This document shows, piece after piece, positions 35,735 to 44,669 of a stretch of DNA of 64,000 nt. Every line of letters starts with the position of its first letter. The first letter of the stretch is position 1. The stretch is from Legionella impletisoli. Its GTDB lineage: Bacteria; Pseudomonadota; Gammaproteobacteria; Legionellales; Legionellaceae. The position numbers and the translations under genes are program-made. The notes beneath the pieces were generated by a model, which saw only the letters and a list, made by a program, of their open reading frames with translations, searched no databases and was not told the DNA's origin. Where the stretch lies: NCBI RefSeq assembly GCF_900639875.1, contig NZ_CAAAIA010000002.1, positions 248,001-312,000 of the forward strand, read 5' to 3'.

Positions 35735-37401
35735 TATATTCTCGTAGCTTCATCAGGTGGAATATCCAATATTCTAAGAGCCGCCGCCATTACTTTGGCA
35801 AATAAGGGGGCAGCTAATGCTCCGCCATAATAACTTCCTTTGGAGGGCTCATGAATCACAACCGCAACAATTAAACGGGGATTAGAGACTGGCGCTATCC
35901 CAACAAAACTCGCTATGTGGCGATCAGCAGAATACCCTTTCTTCCCAGCTATTCGCGCCGTACCTGTTTTTCCAGCGACACGATAGCCTGGTACTTTAGC
36001 ACGCCGTCCCGTACCTTGCACATCCACGACAGCTTCCATCATGCTAAGCACCACTTCTGCCGTTTCAGGTTTTATCACTTGGTGTGTTTCGGGAGGCTTA
36101 TCATAGTGCAACAATCGAACCGGCATGATTTTACCTTCGTTTGCAAAAATCAAGTAACTTTTGGCCAGTTGTAACGGCGTTAATGACATCCCATAACCAA
36201 ACCCAAGTGTTGCCAAAACAAAACGATTCGCGTCTTTTGCTTTGACTAACGATCCCTCACTTTCTCCAGGATAACCGGTTTCGGTTCGCTGGCTTACTCC
36301 ACAAGCTCTAAGAAGATGAATCAACTGCTCAGGCGGACTCGCCAACACCATCTTTGTCACTCCCACATTACTGGAGTGTTGTAAGATCCCAGTAACATCC
36401 AAAACCCCATAATTTCGCCCATCACGAATGGCATGCCCTTCCACCATCATCCAGCTTGGTCGTGTATCAATGACGGTATCTTTCGTAAAATGTCCACTTT
36501 CTAATGCACTGGCGATACTAAACGGTTTCATAACCGACCCAGGCTCAAACAAATCGGTAATCGCTCGATTTCGATAATGATCAGATGGGTAATAGCTGCG
36601 AGCATTGGGATTAAACGAAGGACAATTAGTAATCGCAAGGACCTCACCATTTTTAGCATCCAACACCACTATCGAACCTGACTTTGCTTCGGCATGATGA
36701 ATGGTTTCGCATAATGCGTTGTAAGCAAAATATTGAATCCTTCGGTCAATGCTTAGCTGCAAATTATTACCAGGTCGTGGCTCTCGGACTTGGCCTAATA
36801 CTTCAATAATCCGACCCAGCCTATCTTTCACGACTTTGATTTTTCCGCTGATTCCCATCAACCATTGATGATAAGCGAGTTCTAATCCTTCTATGCCATT
36901 ATCGTCAACATTCGTAAAACCAATCAGTTGAGCAGCACTATCCCCCTGAGGATAAAAGCGTTTAAATTCTTCTTGAAAATTAACTCCAGGTATTTTTAGT
37001 GCATCAATTTTTTTGGCAAGTGAGGGGGTTAATTGCCTTCGTAAATAGATAAATTCACGACTGCTCTCTTCAGACGCGCGTCGTGCAATTTGTTCTGGGG
37101 TTAATGAAAGTAGTTTTGCGAGTTGATTTAATTGCTCGGGGGTGGGTTGAAAACTTTTAGGGTTAATCCATACCGATTTAACAGGCGTACTAACAGCCAT
37201 CGGCGCGCCTTCCCTATCCGTAATCATCCCTCGATAGGCGGGTATATCGACCATGCGCAAGCTTCGCGCATTTCCTTGGCCCTGCAGAAACTGACGATCT
37301 TCTACTGTCAGCTCATACATTCTCCAAATCAATGCGATAAGAATAAATCCAAAAAAGAAACAAACGGTTGTGAGCCGGACTTTATGCCGCCAGTTATTCA
37401 T
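35734..37401 (-). CDS. ftsI: Septal peptidoglycan transpeptidase FtsI (PBP3)
   Basis: A 555-residue class B penicillin-binding protein. A single N-terminal membrane anchor (FFFGFILIALIWRMY) precedes the pedestal domain. Catalytic motifs: S289-V-M-K292, S343-S-N345 and K478-T-G480, all intact. It cross-links septal peptidoglycan with FtsW. The gene overlaps ftsL upstream by 4 nt and murE downstream by 1 nt, the classic dcw coupling. Confidence 0.96.
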   Translation of the reverse strand: MNNWRHKVRLTTVCFFFGFILIALIWRMYELTVEDRQFLQGQGNARSLRMVDIPAYRGMITDREGAPMAVSTPVKSVWINPKSFQPTPEQLNQLAKLLSLTPEQIARRASEESSREFIYLRRQLTPSLAKKIDALKIPGVNFQEEFKRFYPQGDSAAQLIGFTNVDDNGIEGLELAYHQWLMGISGKIKVVKDRLGRIIEVLGQVREPRPGNNLQLSIDRRIQYFAYNALCETIHHAEAKSGSIVVLDAKNGEVLAITNCPSFNPNARSYYPSDHYRNRAITDLFEPGSVMKPFSIASALESGHFTKDTVIDTRPSWMMVEGHAIRDGRNYGVLDVTGILQHSSNVGVTKMVLASPPEQLIHLLRACGVSQRTETGYPGESEGSLVKAKDANRFVLATLGFGYGMSLTPLQLAKSYLIFANEGKIMPVRLLHYDKPPETHQVIKPETAEVVLSMMEAVVDVQGTGRRAKVPGYRVAGKTGTARIAGKKGYSADRHIASFVGIAPVSNPRLIVAVVIHEPSKGSYYGGALAAPLFAKVMAAALRILDIPPDEATRI

Positions 37402-37736
37402 TTTATTCGTAGCATATGAATGTGTTTATTAGCAGGCAAAGTCATGTTTAATTTAGTCTTAGCCATATGCTCGACTCGTGCTGGTGTTTCAAGACTGGCT
37501 TGTTCGAGCAACAGCTGTCCCCATTGTAACTGCAATTCGTGCGTTTTATGTTTAGCTTGTTGTAATTGCATAAAAGTAACTCGATGCATATTGGTGGTAT
37601 AAATGACGGCTAATGCAGTAAATAAAACGGCGAGTAACAAGGCAATTTGAAAACACAGCTGTCGAGAGATGCGGATATCAGCAAATTGCCCACTAAATAC
37701 ATTGCTTTGATGGATCGTTTTCGCTGCGGCATTCAT
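37398..37736 (-). CDS. ftsL: Cell division protein FtsL
   Basis: A 112-residue bitopic membrane protein: short cytoplasmic N-terminus, one helix at about 30-47 ([18 protein letters not shown]), then a periplasmic coiled coil (about 50-90) with Gln- and Leu-rich heptads. Sequence identity is low across the family, so the assignment rests on topology, size and position between rsmH and ftsI, overlapping both by 4 nt. It recruits FtsI/FtsW with FtsB. Confidence 0.9.
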   Translation of the reverse strand: MNAAAKTIHQSNVFSGQFADIRISRQLCFQIALLLAVLFTALAVIYTTNMHRVTFMQLQQAKHKTHELQLQWGQLLLEQASLETPARVEHMAKTKLNMTLPANKHIHMLRIK

Positions 37737-38665
37737 GCTATTTTTTCTCCTATCCTAAGTACAGCACTCCGGGCTCGAACATTTTGCCTGACTTCTTCTT
37801 CGTTGGGTTTGATGGCTTTACCCAAACGTTTAAAATTTGTTTTTAATTCAAACGCTTTAAGCGGCACCCCAGGAGGAGGCGTATCTCCCTCTTCTGCATG
37901 GCGCATAAATTGTTTTACCAGTCGGTCTTCTAAAGAGTGGAAACTTATCACCACCAAACGTCCGTGAACCGCTAATACATCGAGGCTTTGATTTAAACAG
38001 TCTTTCAAGTCTGTTAGCTCTTTATTGACATAAATCCTTATAGCCTGGAAAACGCGCGTTGCAGGGTGCTTATGTTTTTCCCACTTTGGATTTGCGGCTT
38101 TAACTATCTCTGCCAAACTTCCCGTTGTAGTAATGGGAGATTCCTCGCGTGCTTGTACGATTGCACGGGCAATTCGACCTGAAAAACGCTCTTCCCCATA
38201 CGTTTTAAATACAGCAGCCATCTCTTCAGCACTTGCCTGATTAACAAATCGGGCAGCGGACAAGTCTTGTGTGGTATCCATTCGCATATCCAGAGGGCCT
38301 TGATGCATAAAGCTAAACCCTCGCTCTGGATTATCTAACTGCGGTGATGAAACACCTAAGTCAAGCAAAATACCATCGACCTTTCCAACAACACCTGCAT
38401 GGGTTGTAAACTCTTTTATCTTTGCAAAAGAGCCTTGGTATAGCGTGAATCGCTCATCCCCAGAAAAATGGTTTTCAGCGTAGAAGATCGCTTCAGGATC
38501 TTTATCAATCGCGATTAATCGGCCACTTTGATTGAGTCGCGATAAGATTGCCTTGCTATGGCCGCCGCGCCCAAATGTACCATCAACATAAATCCCATCA
38601 GGCTTTATAGCTAAGCCTTCGATGGATTCATGCAGTAGCACAGATTGATGTACGGCCATTTCCAT
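37733..38665 (-). CDS. rsmH: 16S rRNA m4C1402 methyltransferase RsmH
   Basis: A 310-residue SAM methyltransferase. [13 protein letters not shown] opens the domain; [14 protein letters not shown] is motif [23 protein letters not shown] and the C-terminal [16 protein letters not shown] are RsmH signatures. It N4-methylates C1402 of 16S rRNA. It lies 6 bp after mraZ and overlaps ftsL, the standard dcw arrangement. Confidence 0.96.
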   Translation of the reverse strand: MEMAVHQSVLLHESIEGLAIKPDGIYVDGTFGRGGHSKAILSRLNQSGRLIAIDKDPEAIFYAENHFSGDERFTLYQGSFAKIKEFTTHAGVVGKVDGILLDLGVSSPQLDNPERGFSFMHQGPLDMRMDTTQDLSAARFVNQASAEEMAAVFKTYGEERFSGRIARAIVQAREESPITTTGSLAEIVKAANPKWEKHKHPATRVFQAIRIYVNKELTDLKDCLNQSLDVLAVHGRLVVISFHSLEDRLVKQFMRHAEEGDTPPPGVPLKAFELKTNFKRLGKAIKPNEEEVRQNVRARSAVLRIGEKIA

Positions 38666-38671
38666 TCTCCC

Positions 38672-39127
38672 TTACAGAGAAAAAGTCTTCATTTCATCTG
38701 GCAAGCCATCCTCTCTGGATGCTTCTTCTGCCAACCATTGTTCACGCTTGGATTGCCACAAAGATTCATCCCAAACCTCAAATTTATTACCCTGCCCTAT
38801 AAGGACAACTCGCTTGTTTAAATGAGCGTAATCGCGCAATAATGGCGGCAGCAATATACGCCCATTACCATCAAGCTCCACATCAGTCGCATGTCCGATT
38901 AACAAGCGTTGAATACGCCGTGCAGTCGCATTAAAACTTGGCATGCGCTGCAGATTGTCTTCAATCACTTGCCACTGACTTGCTGGGTACAGCAGCAAAC
39001 ATGTTTCTTCGGTATCAATCGTGACGACGAGTGAAGCGCGGTCTTCCCCTAGCGCATCGCGATATCGCGTGGGCATGGTAAGACGGCCTTTCCCGTCGAT
39101 GCTGATTGAATTAATTCCTCGAAACAT
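38672..39127 (-). CDS. mraZ: Transcriptional regulator MraZ
   Basis: A 151-residue protein with two AbrB-type domains, each marked by a D-x-K/N-G-R core: SISIDGKGRLTMPTRYRD and DVELDGNGRILLPPLLRDY. MraZ represses the dcw operon it heads. The start at 39127 (MFRGINS) is canonical; a longer reading from 39169 would run through putative MraZ boxes. It is followed by rsmH at 6 bp. Confidence 0.95.
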   Translation of the reverse strand: MFRGINSISIDGKGRLTMPTRYRDALGEDRASLVVTIDTEETCLLLYPASQWQVIEDNLQRMPSFNATARRIQRLLIGHATDVELDGNGRILLPPLLRDYAHLNKRVVLIGQGNKFEVWDESLWQSKREQWLAEEASREDGLPDEMKTFSL

Positions 39128-39153
39128 GATTTTTCTTCTGTGAGGAAATTTAT

Positions 39154-39228
39154 CCCCACAATTCTCCACTTTTTAGTTATTTTAAACCACTTTACTACAC
39201 TATAGGAACACATTTTCCCTATCGTCAA
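39154..39228 (-). promoter_or_regulatory. mraZ promoter and MraZ-box-like repeats
   Basis: On the minus strand, TTGACG (39223-39228) and TATAGT (39199-39204) are separated by 18 bp, a good sigma-70 promoter. Between it and the mraZ start lie GTGGA (about 39165-39169) and GTGGG (about 39155-39159) exactly 10 bp apart, with a further GTGGT near 39186-39190. GTGG/TGGG repeats at 10 bp spacing are the known binding pattern of MraZ, so autoregulation is likely. Confidence 0.6.
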
Positions 39229-39351
39229 GGCAAAAAGTTGATTTTTTTTGCATAATCGCTTGGATAAACAAAAGAGATGATCATACGTTAAGCAGATTGC
39301 TTTTTAAATGGTGTCTTGAAGGATTGTAAGGGGAAAACAAGGGTATTCGTT

Positions 39352-40122
39352 TTATAATTGATTCATTGCCATGGATAAACGGATCCCTTGAAGAACTAAG
39401 TCAGCAGCTAGCTCGTCATATAGATGACAATCAGCAAATAGAGAAGCAAACCCACCGGTTGCTAGTACGATAACCTCTTGATTGGGGAACGTGTCTTCTT
39501 TAATCCGTCCAACCAACTCACGGCAAGCTCCCAATGCGCCATAAAAAACGCCAGACTGGATGCTTTCAATTGTAGAACGCCCTACCACACATTCCGTTTT
39601 GATGATTTCGACTGACGGAAGCTTCGCTGTGTTACGACTCAACGCATCCACTGCCAATCGCACCCCGGGTAAAATAGCCCCACCTAAATAGGCTTTTTTA
39701 GAATTGATGACACAAAAAGTGGTTGCCGTACCAAAATCAATAATAATTAGATTTTTGCTAGGAAAAAGATGCGTCGCTGCGATCGCATTAGCAATCCTAT
39801 CGGCACCTACATCCACAGGATTTCGATACTGAATATTTAAACCCGTCTTCACCCCGGCTTGAAGAAAAAAGGGTTCCGTTTGAAAGTACTTTACACAAGC
39901 TCCACGAAGCGAATAATCTAATTGCGGTACTACAGAACAAATTCCGATTTGATTAACAGCATCGGGAGAACAGTTGTTTTCTCGCAAAACCGATTTTAAA
40001 AAAATTCCCAACTCATCTGAGGTGCTAACTTTGGAAGATTGGCGAAATCGTAATCGTATCTCATCGCCTGCAAAAACACCGCCATAAATATGAGAATTTC
40101 CCACATCAATACAAAGGATCAT
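39352..40122 (-). CDS. coaX: Type III pantothenate kinase
   Basis: A 256-residue ASKHA-fold kinase for the first step of coenzyme A synthesis. It begins LCIDVGNSHIYGGVF (phosphate 1 motif) and has NPVDVGADRIANAIAA, IIDFGTATTFCVI and GGAILPGVRLAVDAL, all CoaX signatures. The start at 40122 was chosen because the family begins with this DVGNS strand; the longer reading to 40221 enters the RNase P RNA gene. CoaX needs monovalent cations and is not feedback-inhibited by CoA. It is a single gene between mraZ and rnpB. Confidence 0.94.
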   Translation of the reverse strand: MILCIDVGNSHIYGGVFAGDEIRLRFRQSSKVSTSDELGIFLKSVLRENNCSPDAVNQIGICSVVPQLDYSLRGACVKYFQTEPFFLQAGVKTGLNIQYRNPVDVGADRIANAIAATHLFPSKNLIIIDFGTATTFCVINSKKAYLGGAILPGVRLAVDALSRNTAKLPSVEIIKTECVVGRSTIESIQSGVFYGALGACRELVGRIKEDTFPNQEVIVLATGGFASLFADCHLYDELAADLVLQGIRLSMAMNQL

Positions 40123-40181
40123 AATGAAGACTCGCAGAGTTGAAAGTGCGATCGTACGGTGAGAACAACATAGAATCAAGA

Positions 40182-40548
40182 GGTAAAAGCTGGTCGATAA
40201 GCCGGGTTCTGTCGTGGACAATCATTCATCTGGGACAAACGTCACCGTTTGCCTCAAGCGACCTACCCGAATCCCGCATGGGCCATGCGTTATGGCCTAA
40301 GCCATATGGATCCCTATTTGGTCTTGCTCCAAGTGGGGTTTTCCCTGCCACGACTGTTACCAATCGTGCGGTGCGCTCTTACCGCACCATTTCACCCTTA
40401 CCAACAAGGTTACCCTAATCGGCGGTATATTTTCTGTGGCACTTTCCGTAGATTTTCATCTCCCAGGCGTTACCTGGCACTCTGCCCTGTGGAGCCCGGA
40501 CTTTCCTCCCCTTGCGCTACAGCAAAGAGCGATTGTCTGACCAGCTTT
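40182..40548 (-). ncRNA. rnpB: RNase P RNA (bacterial type A)
   Basis: Read on the minus strand, the RNA starts AAAGCTGGTCAGACAATCGC and ends ...GACCAGCTTT, so the termini pair to form P1 (AAAGCTGGTC with GACCAGCTTT). Conserved core elements are evident: GAGGAAAGTCCGGGCTCCA (the CR-I/J3-4 region), AGGGTGAAA, and near the 3' end AATGATTGTCCACGACAG then AACCCGGCTTATCG, whose GGTT-binding type loop region matches gammaproteobacterial rnpB. About 367 nt; the precise 3' end is approximate. It is the ribozyme that removes tRNA 5' leaders. Confidence 0.95.
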
Positions 40549-40555
40549 GTAACTA

Positions 40556-40561
40556 ATAATA
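40556..40561 (-). promoter_or_regulatory. -10 box of rnpB
   Basis: TATTAT on the minus strand ends 8 nt before the inferred first base of RNase P RNA, the expected distance. The -35 is poorly conserved. The promoter lies between the fis stop and the rnpB start, so rnpB is transcribed independently. Confidence 0.55.
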
Positions 40562-40601
40562 GCAGAGTGTCCAGCCAAAGACCACAAGAAAATAAAGTCA
40601 A

Positions 40602-40889
40602 TTAAAAATCGCGGGTACCGATAAATTCGTCGTCAAAATAACGCTTTAATTTAGTGCGTAACGTACCGCGGCTAACGCCTAATACGCGAGCAGCCTTAGA
40701 TTGGTTATAACGAGTCATTTCCATAACCGTGCGAAATAAAGGCGCTTCAACTTCTTCAACGATCAATTGATAAAGATTCAAATTAGCATCTTTACTGCTC
40801 ACGGCATTCAAATAGCCTTTTACTGCGTTAATCACTTGTTGTGACAACGCTTCATTTTGTTGCTGCATATTTTGCATTACTGCGCTCAT
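40602..40889 (-). CDS. fis: DNA-binding protein Fis
   Basis: A 95-residue nucleoid-associated protein. The C-terminal helix-turn-helix is highly conserved: YNQSKAARVLGVSRGTLRTKL. The N-terminal dimerisation core and Gln-rich arm fit Fis. The ATG at 40889 has GGGAG upstream; the longer reading begins at an implausible TTG. Several Legionellales encode multiple Fis paralogues, so this may be one of several. It bends DNA at promoters and replication sites. Confidence 0.92.
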   Translation of the reverse strand: MSAVMQNMQQQNEALSQQVINAVKGYLNAVSSKDANLNLYQLIVEEVEAPLFRTVMEMTRYNQSKAARVLGVSRGTLRTKLKRYFDDEFIGTRDF

Positions 40890-40966
40890 GTCTTCTCCCA
40901 ATACAAATCAATGTAATTATTAATAATTTCGAAACAATCTGGCTAGCCCGAAACAGGATGATTGCC

Positions 40967-40995
40967 ATAATAACAAATATAACAAACTATGTAAA
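40967..40995 (-). promoter_or_regulatory. Putative sigma-70 promoter of fis
   Basis: On the minus strand TTTACA (40990-40995) and TATTAT (40967-40972) are separated by 17 bp. The transcript would begin about 70 nt before the fis start. Confidence 0.5.
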
Positions 40996-40999
40996 CATT

Positions 41000-41258
41000 G
41001 TATCAATGATATGCATTTATTAAGGAAAGCTTAAGCGAATTCAGGAGAAATGTCCAGCAATTTTTAACCACAATGTGTGTGTTTTGGCACATTAATGCGA
41101 TAATTAACAAGAATTGTAGAAAAGAACACAGAGGAATTCACGGCACGTGGGTATTTATGAACTAACACGATAGGTGTCTCGGTACCATTTTGAGGTTGAA
41201 TGGAGGGAATATTTCAAGCCAAAATGACACCGATTCGACGAATTGTACCGCTTTGAAG
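41000..41258. other. Spacer upstream of fis with an imperfect inverted repeat
   Basis: No gene is seen between the fis promoter and iscA. Around 41180-41232 an imperfect inverted repeat pairs CGGTACCATTTTGAGGTTGAA with a TTCAAGCCAAAATGACACCG arm around a short ATGGAGGGAATA-like loop. It may be a decayed small mobile element or the 3' hairpin of the iscA transcript; there is no T-tract. Confidence 0.35.
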
Positions 41259-41618
41259 TTAATCGACAGTAAAACTTTCTCCACAACCACATTGACCAGT
41301 CTGATTAGGATTATTAAAAATAAATTTATAATTTAATCCTTGTTTGACATAATCGATTTGCATGCCTTTAAGGTAGGGGTAACTTTTTTTATCAATACAG
41401 AGTATAAACTCCGGCCGATGAAACACGACATCCTCTTCTTTAGGTTCGTTGACATAATCAACAACATAGGACAAACCCGAGCAGCCGGTTTTTTTCACCG
41501 ATAGTCGCAACCCCTTACTGTTTTGTTTTTCAAGATAGGTCACTATATGTTGCATCGCCGCTGAGGTTAATTCAACGCCTGGTTGTGCATTTTGGGTATA
41601 CTGTTTTACAACGCTCAT
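41259..41618 (-). CDS. iscA: A-type iron-sulfur carrier, IscA/HesB family
   Basis: A 119-residue protein with the three conserved cysteines C46, C110 and C112 (TGCSGLSY ... GQCGCGES), the A-type carrier pattern. It binds and delivers [2Fe-2S]/[4Fe-4S] clusters. The start at 41618 is preferred (AAGGTAAATAGG upstream); an ATG at 41633 would add five residues. It follows iscS by 32 bp in the same direction, but iscU, hscB, hscA and fdx are not adjacent. It could also be called ErpA- or SufA-like; the fine assignment is uncertain. Confidence 0.85.
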   Translation of the reverse strand: MSVVKQYTQNAQPGVELTSAAMQHIVTYLEKQNSKGLRLSVKKTGCSGLSYVVDYVNEPKEEDVVFHRPEFILCIDKKSYPYLKGMQIDYVKQGLNYKFIFNNPNQTGQCGCGESFTVD

Positions 41619-41650
41619 CCTATTTACCTTCATTACTATTGTTGCATATA

Positions 41651-42820
41651 TTATACAATAAGATTCTGCTTTTCATGTAATCGAGACACTTCCCGACGGA
41701 TAATCGCAATGGCTTTCTCAACTTGCTCCTTAGTCGTAAATCGTCCTAAGGATAATCTTACCGCACTATATGCCATAGCATCGGTTAAGCCCAATGCTTT
41801 TAAGACATAGGAAGGATGCGTGCTTGAAGATGAGCAAGCTGAAGTCGTTGATACAGCCAATTCATTTAAGGCAATCAATAAAACTTCACCATCTAGCCCA
41901 CTAAAGCTCATATTAAGATTACCAGCAATGCGTCGCTCAAAATGACCATTTAATCGAATTCCAGGTAAGTCTTTAATCCCATTCCATAACTGATTACGAA
42001 AAGTTAGTATTCTAGCCTGCTCAAGCTCTCTTAACGTTTCAGACAATGCAAACGCTTCCCCCATCCCTACAATTTGATGTGTGGGCAATGTACCGGATCG
42101 CATACCATGTTCATGTCCTCCACCAAAACTTAGTGGTTCCAAACGAATTCTTGGTTTTTGGCGAACATATAAAGCCCCAATGCCTTTAGGGCCATAATTT
42201 TTATGCGCCGAAAAAGACATCATATCCACTGGTAGTGCGCGTAAATTTAGTGGGAGTTTACCAGCGCTTTGTGCGGCATCAACATGAAACAGGATCCCCT
42301 TATTTTTTAATAGATTGCCAATTGATTCAAGGTCTTGAATAACGCCTATTTCATTATTCACATGCATGATGGAAACGAGTATGGTATCCGCTCGTAAAGC
42401 TTGTTCTAAATGGTTTAAATTTAATAATCCATCGGATTCAGGGTTTAAATAGGTGACGTCAAAGCCTTCTCGCTCTAATTGATGAAAACTATCTAACACC
42501 GCTTTGTGCTCAGTTGCCATGGTAATCACATGTTGGCCTTTGCGTTTATAAAATCGCGAAGCACCTAAAATCGCTAAATTATCCGCTTCTGTTGCCCCGG
42601 AAGTGAACACAATTTCTTCGGGTAGCGCACCCACCACTTCGGCAATCTGACCCCTTGCCCGTTCAACCGCTTCGGCTGCATTTCGGCCATATAGATGGGT
42701 TTTAGATGAAGGGTTGCCGTATTCCCCTTCTGGCCCAAGATATCGCATCATTGCTTCAATCACCTTAGGATCAACGGGGGTTGTGGCCATATAATCGAAA
42801 TACATTGGTTTTGTGCTCAT
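41651..42820 (-). CDS. iscS: Cysteine desulfurase, IscS type
   Basis: A 389-residue class V aminotransferase-fold enzyme. The PLP Schiff-base lysine is K207 in [14 protein letters not shown]; the mobile catalytic loop has C329 in [13 protein letters not shown]. The long Cys loop and overall length fit group I (IscS/NifS) desulfurases that feed Fe-S assembly and tRNA thiolation. It lies 3 bp after trmJ and before iscA; the scaffold gene iscU and the regulator gene iscR usually found in this neighbourhood are missing from the window. Confidence 0.92.
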   Translation of the reverse strand: MSTKPMYFDYMATTPVDPKVIEAMMRYLGPEGEYGNPSSKTHLYGRNAAEAVERARGQIAEVVGALPEEIVFTSGATEADNLAILGASRFYKRKGQHVITMATEHKAVLDSFHQLEREGFDVTYLNPESDGLLNLNHLEQALRADTILVSIMHVNNEIGVIQDLESIGNLLKNKGILFHVDAAQSAGKLPLNLRALPVDMMSFSAHKNYGPKGIGALYVRQKPRIRLEPLSFGGGHEHGMRSGTLPTHQIVGMGEAFALSETLRELEQARILTFRNQLWNGIKDLPGIRLNGHFERRIAGNLNMSFSGLDGEVLLIALNELAVSTTSACSSSSTHPSYVLKALGLTDAMAYSAVRLSLGRFTTKEQVEKAIAIIRREVSRLHEKQNLIV

Positions 42821-42823
42821 TCG

Positions 42824-43573
42824 CTACTCCTGTTTGGCTTTGCTGGCATTTTGCCGACCTATTGTTCGTTGTATTTGCGTGAGAATACCTCTTAAGATAT
42901 TAATTTCCATGGTTTCAAGTTTGGCGCGATTAAATAACCTTCGAATTCGCTGCATTAACCGCCTTGGATTGGAAGGTTTTAAAAATTCAATATCGATTAA
43001 AACCGATTTCAAATGATCATAAAAACGTTCTATATCTTGGGCAGAAGCTAAGGAATCTTTTTCTGTTTCAACTAAAGCCAGAGGAGATAGAAGCCTCATG
43101 CGAAGCTCATAAGCAACAATTTGTACAGCTTGCGATAAATTTAATGAACTATAATCCGGGTTACTCGGGATATTAATATGATAATGACAGCGCAAAAGCT
43201 CTTCATTCGTAAGACCGGAGTGTTCGCGCCCAAACAATATGGCGATGTTCGTATCATCTGGTTGCTGACTAATTAAAATCGCTTGCTCTTTTGGGGTTAA
43301 CCCTGGAAGGGCTATTCCGCGCGGTCTTGCGCTGGTTGCAAGAATTAAGTGACAATTTTCCAAAGCTTCTGAAAGTGTATCCGTCACAATGGCATGATTC
43401 AAAACATCCTCTGCACCAGCTGCCATCTCAACAGCTCGCACATCAGGAAATGTTTTTGGCGATACCAGATATAACCGTTTTAAACCCATGGTTTTCATGG
43501 CTCGAGCAGCTGAGCCGATGTTTCCAGGATGACTGGTTTCGACTAAAATAATGCGGATTGAATCAAAATTCAT
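42824..43573 (-). CDS. trmJ: tRNA (cytidine/uridine-2'-O-)-methyltransferase TrmJ
   Basis: A 249-residue SPOUT-family RNA 2'-O-methyltransferase. IILVETSHPGNIGSAARAMKTM is the N-terminal signature (shown in part), NIAILFGREHSGLTNEEL is motif 2, and IPSNPDYSSLNLSQAVQI is motif 3 of the knotted SAM site. TrmJ methylates position 32 of several tRNAs. It stands immediately upstream of the iscS gene, a linkage conserved in gammaproteobacteria. suhB is divergent upstream, as in E. coli. Confidence 0.93.
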   Translation of the reverse strand: MNFDSIRIILVETSHPGNIGSAARAMKTMGLKRLYLVSPKTFPDVRAVEMAAGAEDVLNHAIVTDTLSEALENCHLILATSARPRGIALPGLTPKEQAILISQQPDDTNIAILFGREHSGLTNEELLRCHYHINIPSNPDYSSLNLSQAVQIVAYELRMRLLSPLALVETEKDSLASAQDIERFYDHLKSVLIDIEFLKPSNPRRLMQRIRRLFNRAKLETMEINILRGILTQIQRTIGRQNASKAKQE

Positions 43574-43701
43574 AGTTTAAATCATATTATCCAAAAAACG
43601 TTTAAGATGGCCCCTAACTTAAGTTTATATCATATCCTATTTATAAGCTGGGCCAAAATATGATAAAATTTTGACTTTTCATTTGTAACTTGAGCTAACG
43701 C

Positions 43702-44493
43702 ATGCATCCACTGTTAAACATTGCCATTAGTGCCGCTCGTCAGGCAGGCGATATTATCGTTCGTCATATGGATCAACTTGATCGCATTAAAATCACCACC
43801 AAAAGCCAGGAAGAGTTTTTTTCGGAAGTGGATGTTAAAGCAGAACAAACCATCATTAACACCATCCTCAAAGCTTATCCTGATCATGGGATCATTGCCG
43901 AAGAAAGCGGCATTCAACAAGAGCGCGCGGATACCGTTTGGATTATTGATCCCTTGGATGGTACCAACAACTACCTGCATGGATTTCCTTTTTTTGCCGT
44001 ATCGATTGCGATACGCGTTAAAAACAGAATTGAGCACGGTATTGTTTATGATCCACTACGTCATGAATGTTTTAGTGCAAGCCGTGGAGGTGGTGCACGA
44101 TTAAATGATCGCCGAATTCGAGTATCCAAACAAGCTCAATTATCCCAAGCTATGTTAGGTACAGGCTTTACCATGCGTAACGAACAAATTGCGAAACGTT
44201 ATTTTCCCACTCTGGAAGCCGTTTTCGGCAAGTGCGCAGGATTTAGAAGAACTGGATCAGCAGCACTTGACTTAGCCTACGTTGCCAGTGGACGACTAGA
44301 TGGGTTTTGGGAATTTGGATTAAAACCATGGGACTTAGCAGCTGGTGCTTTATTAGTGCAAGAAGCTGGCGGGTTAGTCAGTGATCCATTAGGCAGCGAA
44401 CATTTTCTTAAACATGGAGATGTCATTGCGGGCAATCCTAAAATTTTTAAATCGTTACTACAAACCATTAATCCTGTGCTAAGTAATCCTTAA
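43702..44493 (+). CDS. suhB: Inositol-1-monophosphatase family protein SuhB
   Basis: A 263-residue metal-dependent phosphatase. Metal-binding E67/E68 lies in IIAEESG; WIIDPLDGTNNYLHG contains D83 and D86; RTGSAALDLAYVASGRLDGFWE and KPWDLAAGALLVQEAGG are the C-terminal signatures. SuhB also functions in rRNA transcription antitermination through binding NusA. Divergent from trmJ with a 128 bp shared promoter region. Confidence 0.94.
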   Translation: MHPLLNIAISAARQAGDIIVRHMDQLDRIKITTKSQEEFFSEVDVKAEQTIINTILKAYPDHGIIAEESGIQQERADTVWIIDPLDGTNNYLHGFPFFAVSIAIRVKNRIEHGIVYDPLRHECFSASRGGGARLNDRRIRVSKQAQLSQAMLGTGFTMRNEQIAKRYFPTLEAVFGKCAGFRRTGSAALDLAYVASGRLDGFWEFGLKPWDLAAGALLVQEAGGLVSDPLGSEHFLKHGDVIAGNPKIFKSLLQTINPVLSNP

Positions 44494-44504
44494 AATCTGA
44501 TATT

Positions 44505-44526
44505 GGGCATGTCTTAAGACAAGCCC
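44505..44526 (+). terminator. Near-perfect palindrome after suhB
   Basis: A 22 bp near-palindrome (GGGCATGTCTTAAGACAAGCCC) sits 11 bp after the suhB stop. Only a weak T-rich segment follows, so terminator function is uncertain. Confidence 0.35.
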
Positions 44527-44669
44527 TAATCCGTTCTTTCTACCTATGACTTTAGCTTAACCCTATATTGCCCTGATTAACCAAGAGACTCTTTTAATGA
44601 TATTTTTATTGCTTAAGGTATTTTTTTTGATTACAATGCGCTCAATTTGCACAACCATAAAGTTTTGTC

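Noticed and set aside
40123-40221. 33-residue N-terminal extension of CoaX
   Set aside because: It would overlap rnpB and the family starts at the DVGNS strand, so the ATG at 40122 is used.
40140-40605. Two plus-strand open frames of 92 and 118 codons
   Set aside because: They run antisense through the RNase P RNA gene; the nucleotide conservation belongs to the ncRNA, not to a protein.
42824-43573. Bacteriocin, phage or toxin-antitoxin genes anywhere in the window
   Set aside because: No integrase, capsid, antitoxin or immunity-like gene was recognised; the deaminase-fold protein has no adjacent small immunity-like gene.
43702-44104. Plus- and minus-strand frames inside suhB
   Set aside because: The suhB frame has all active-site motifs; the others are shadows.
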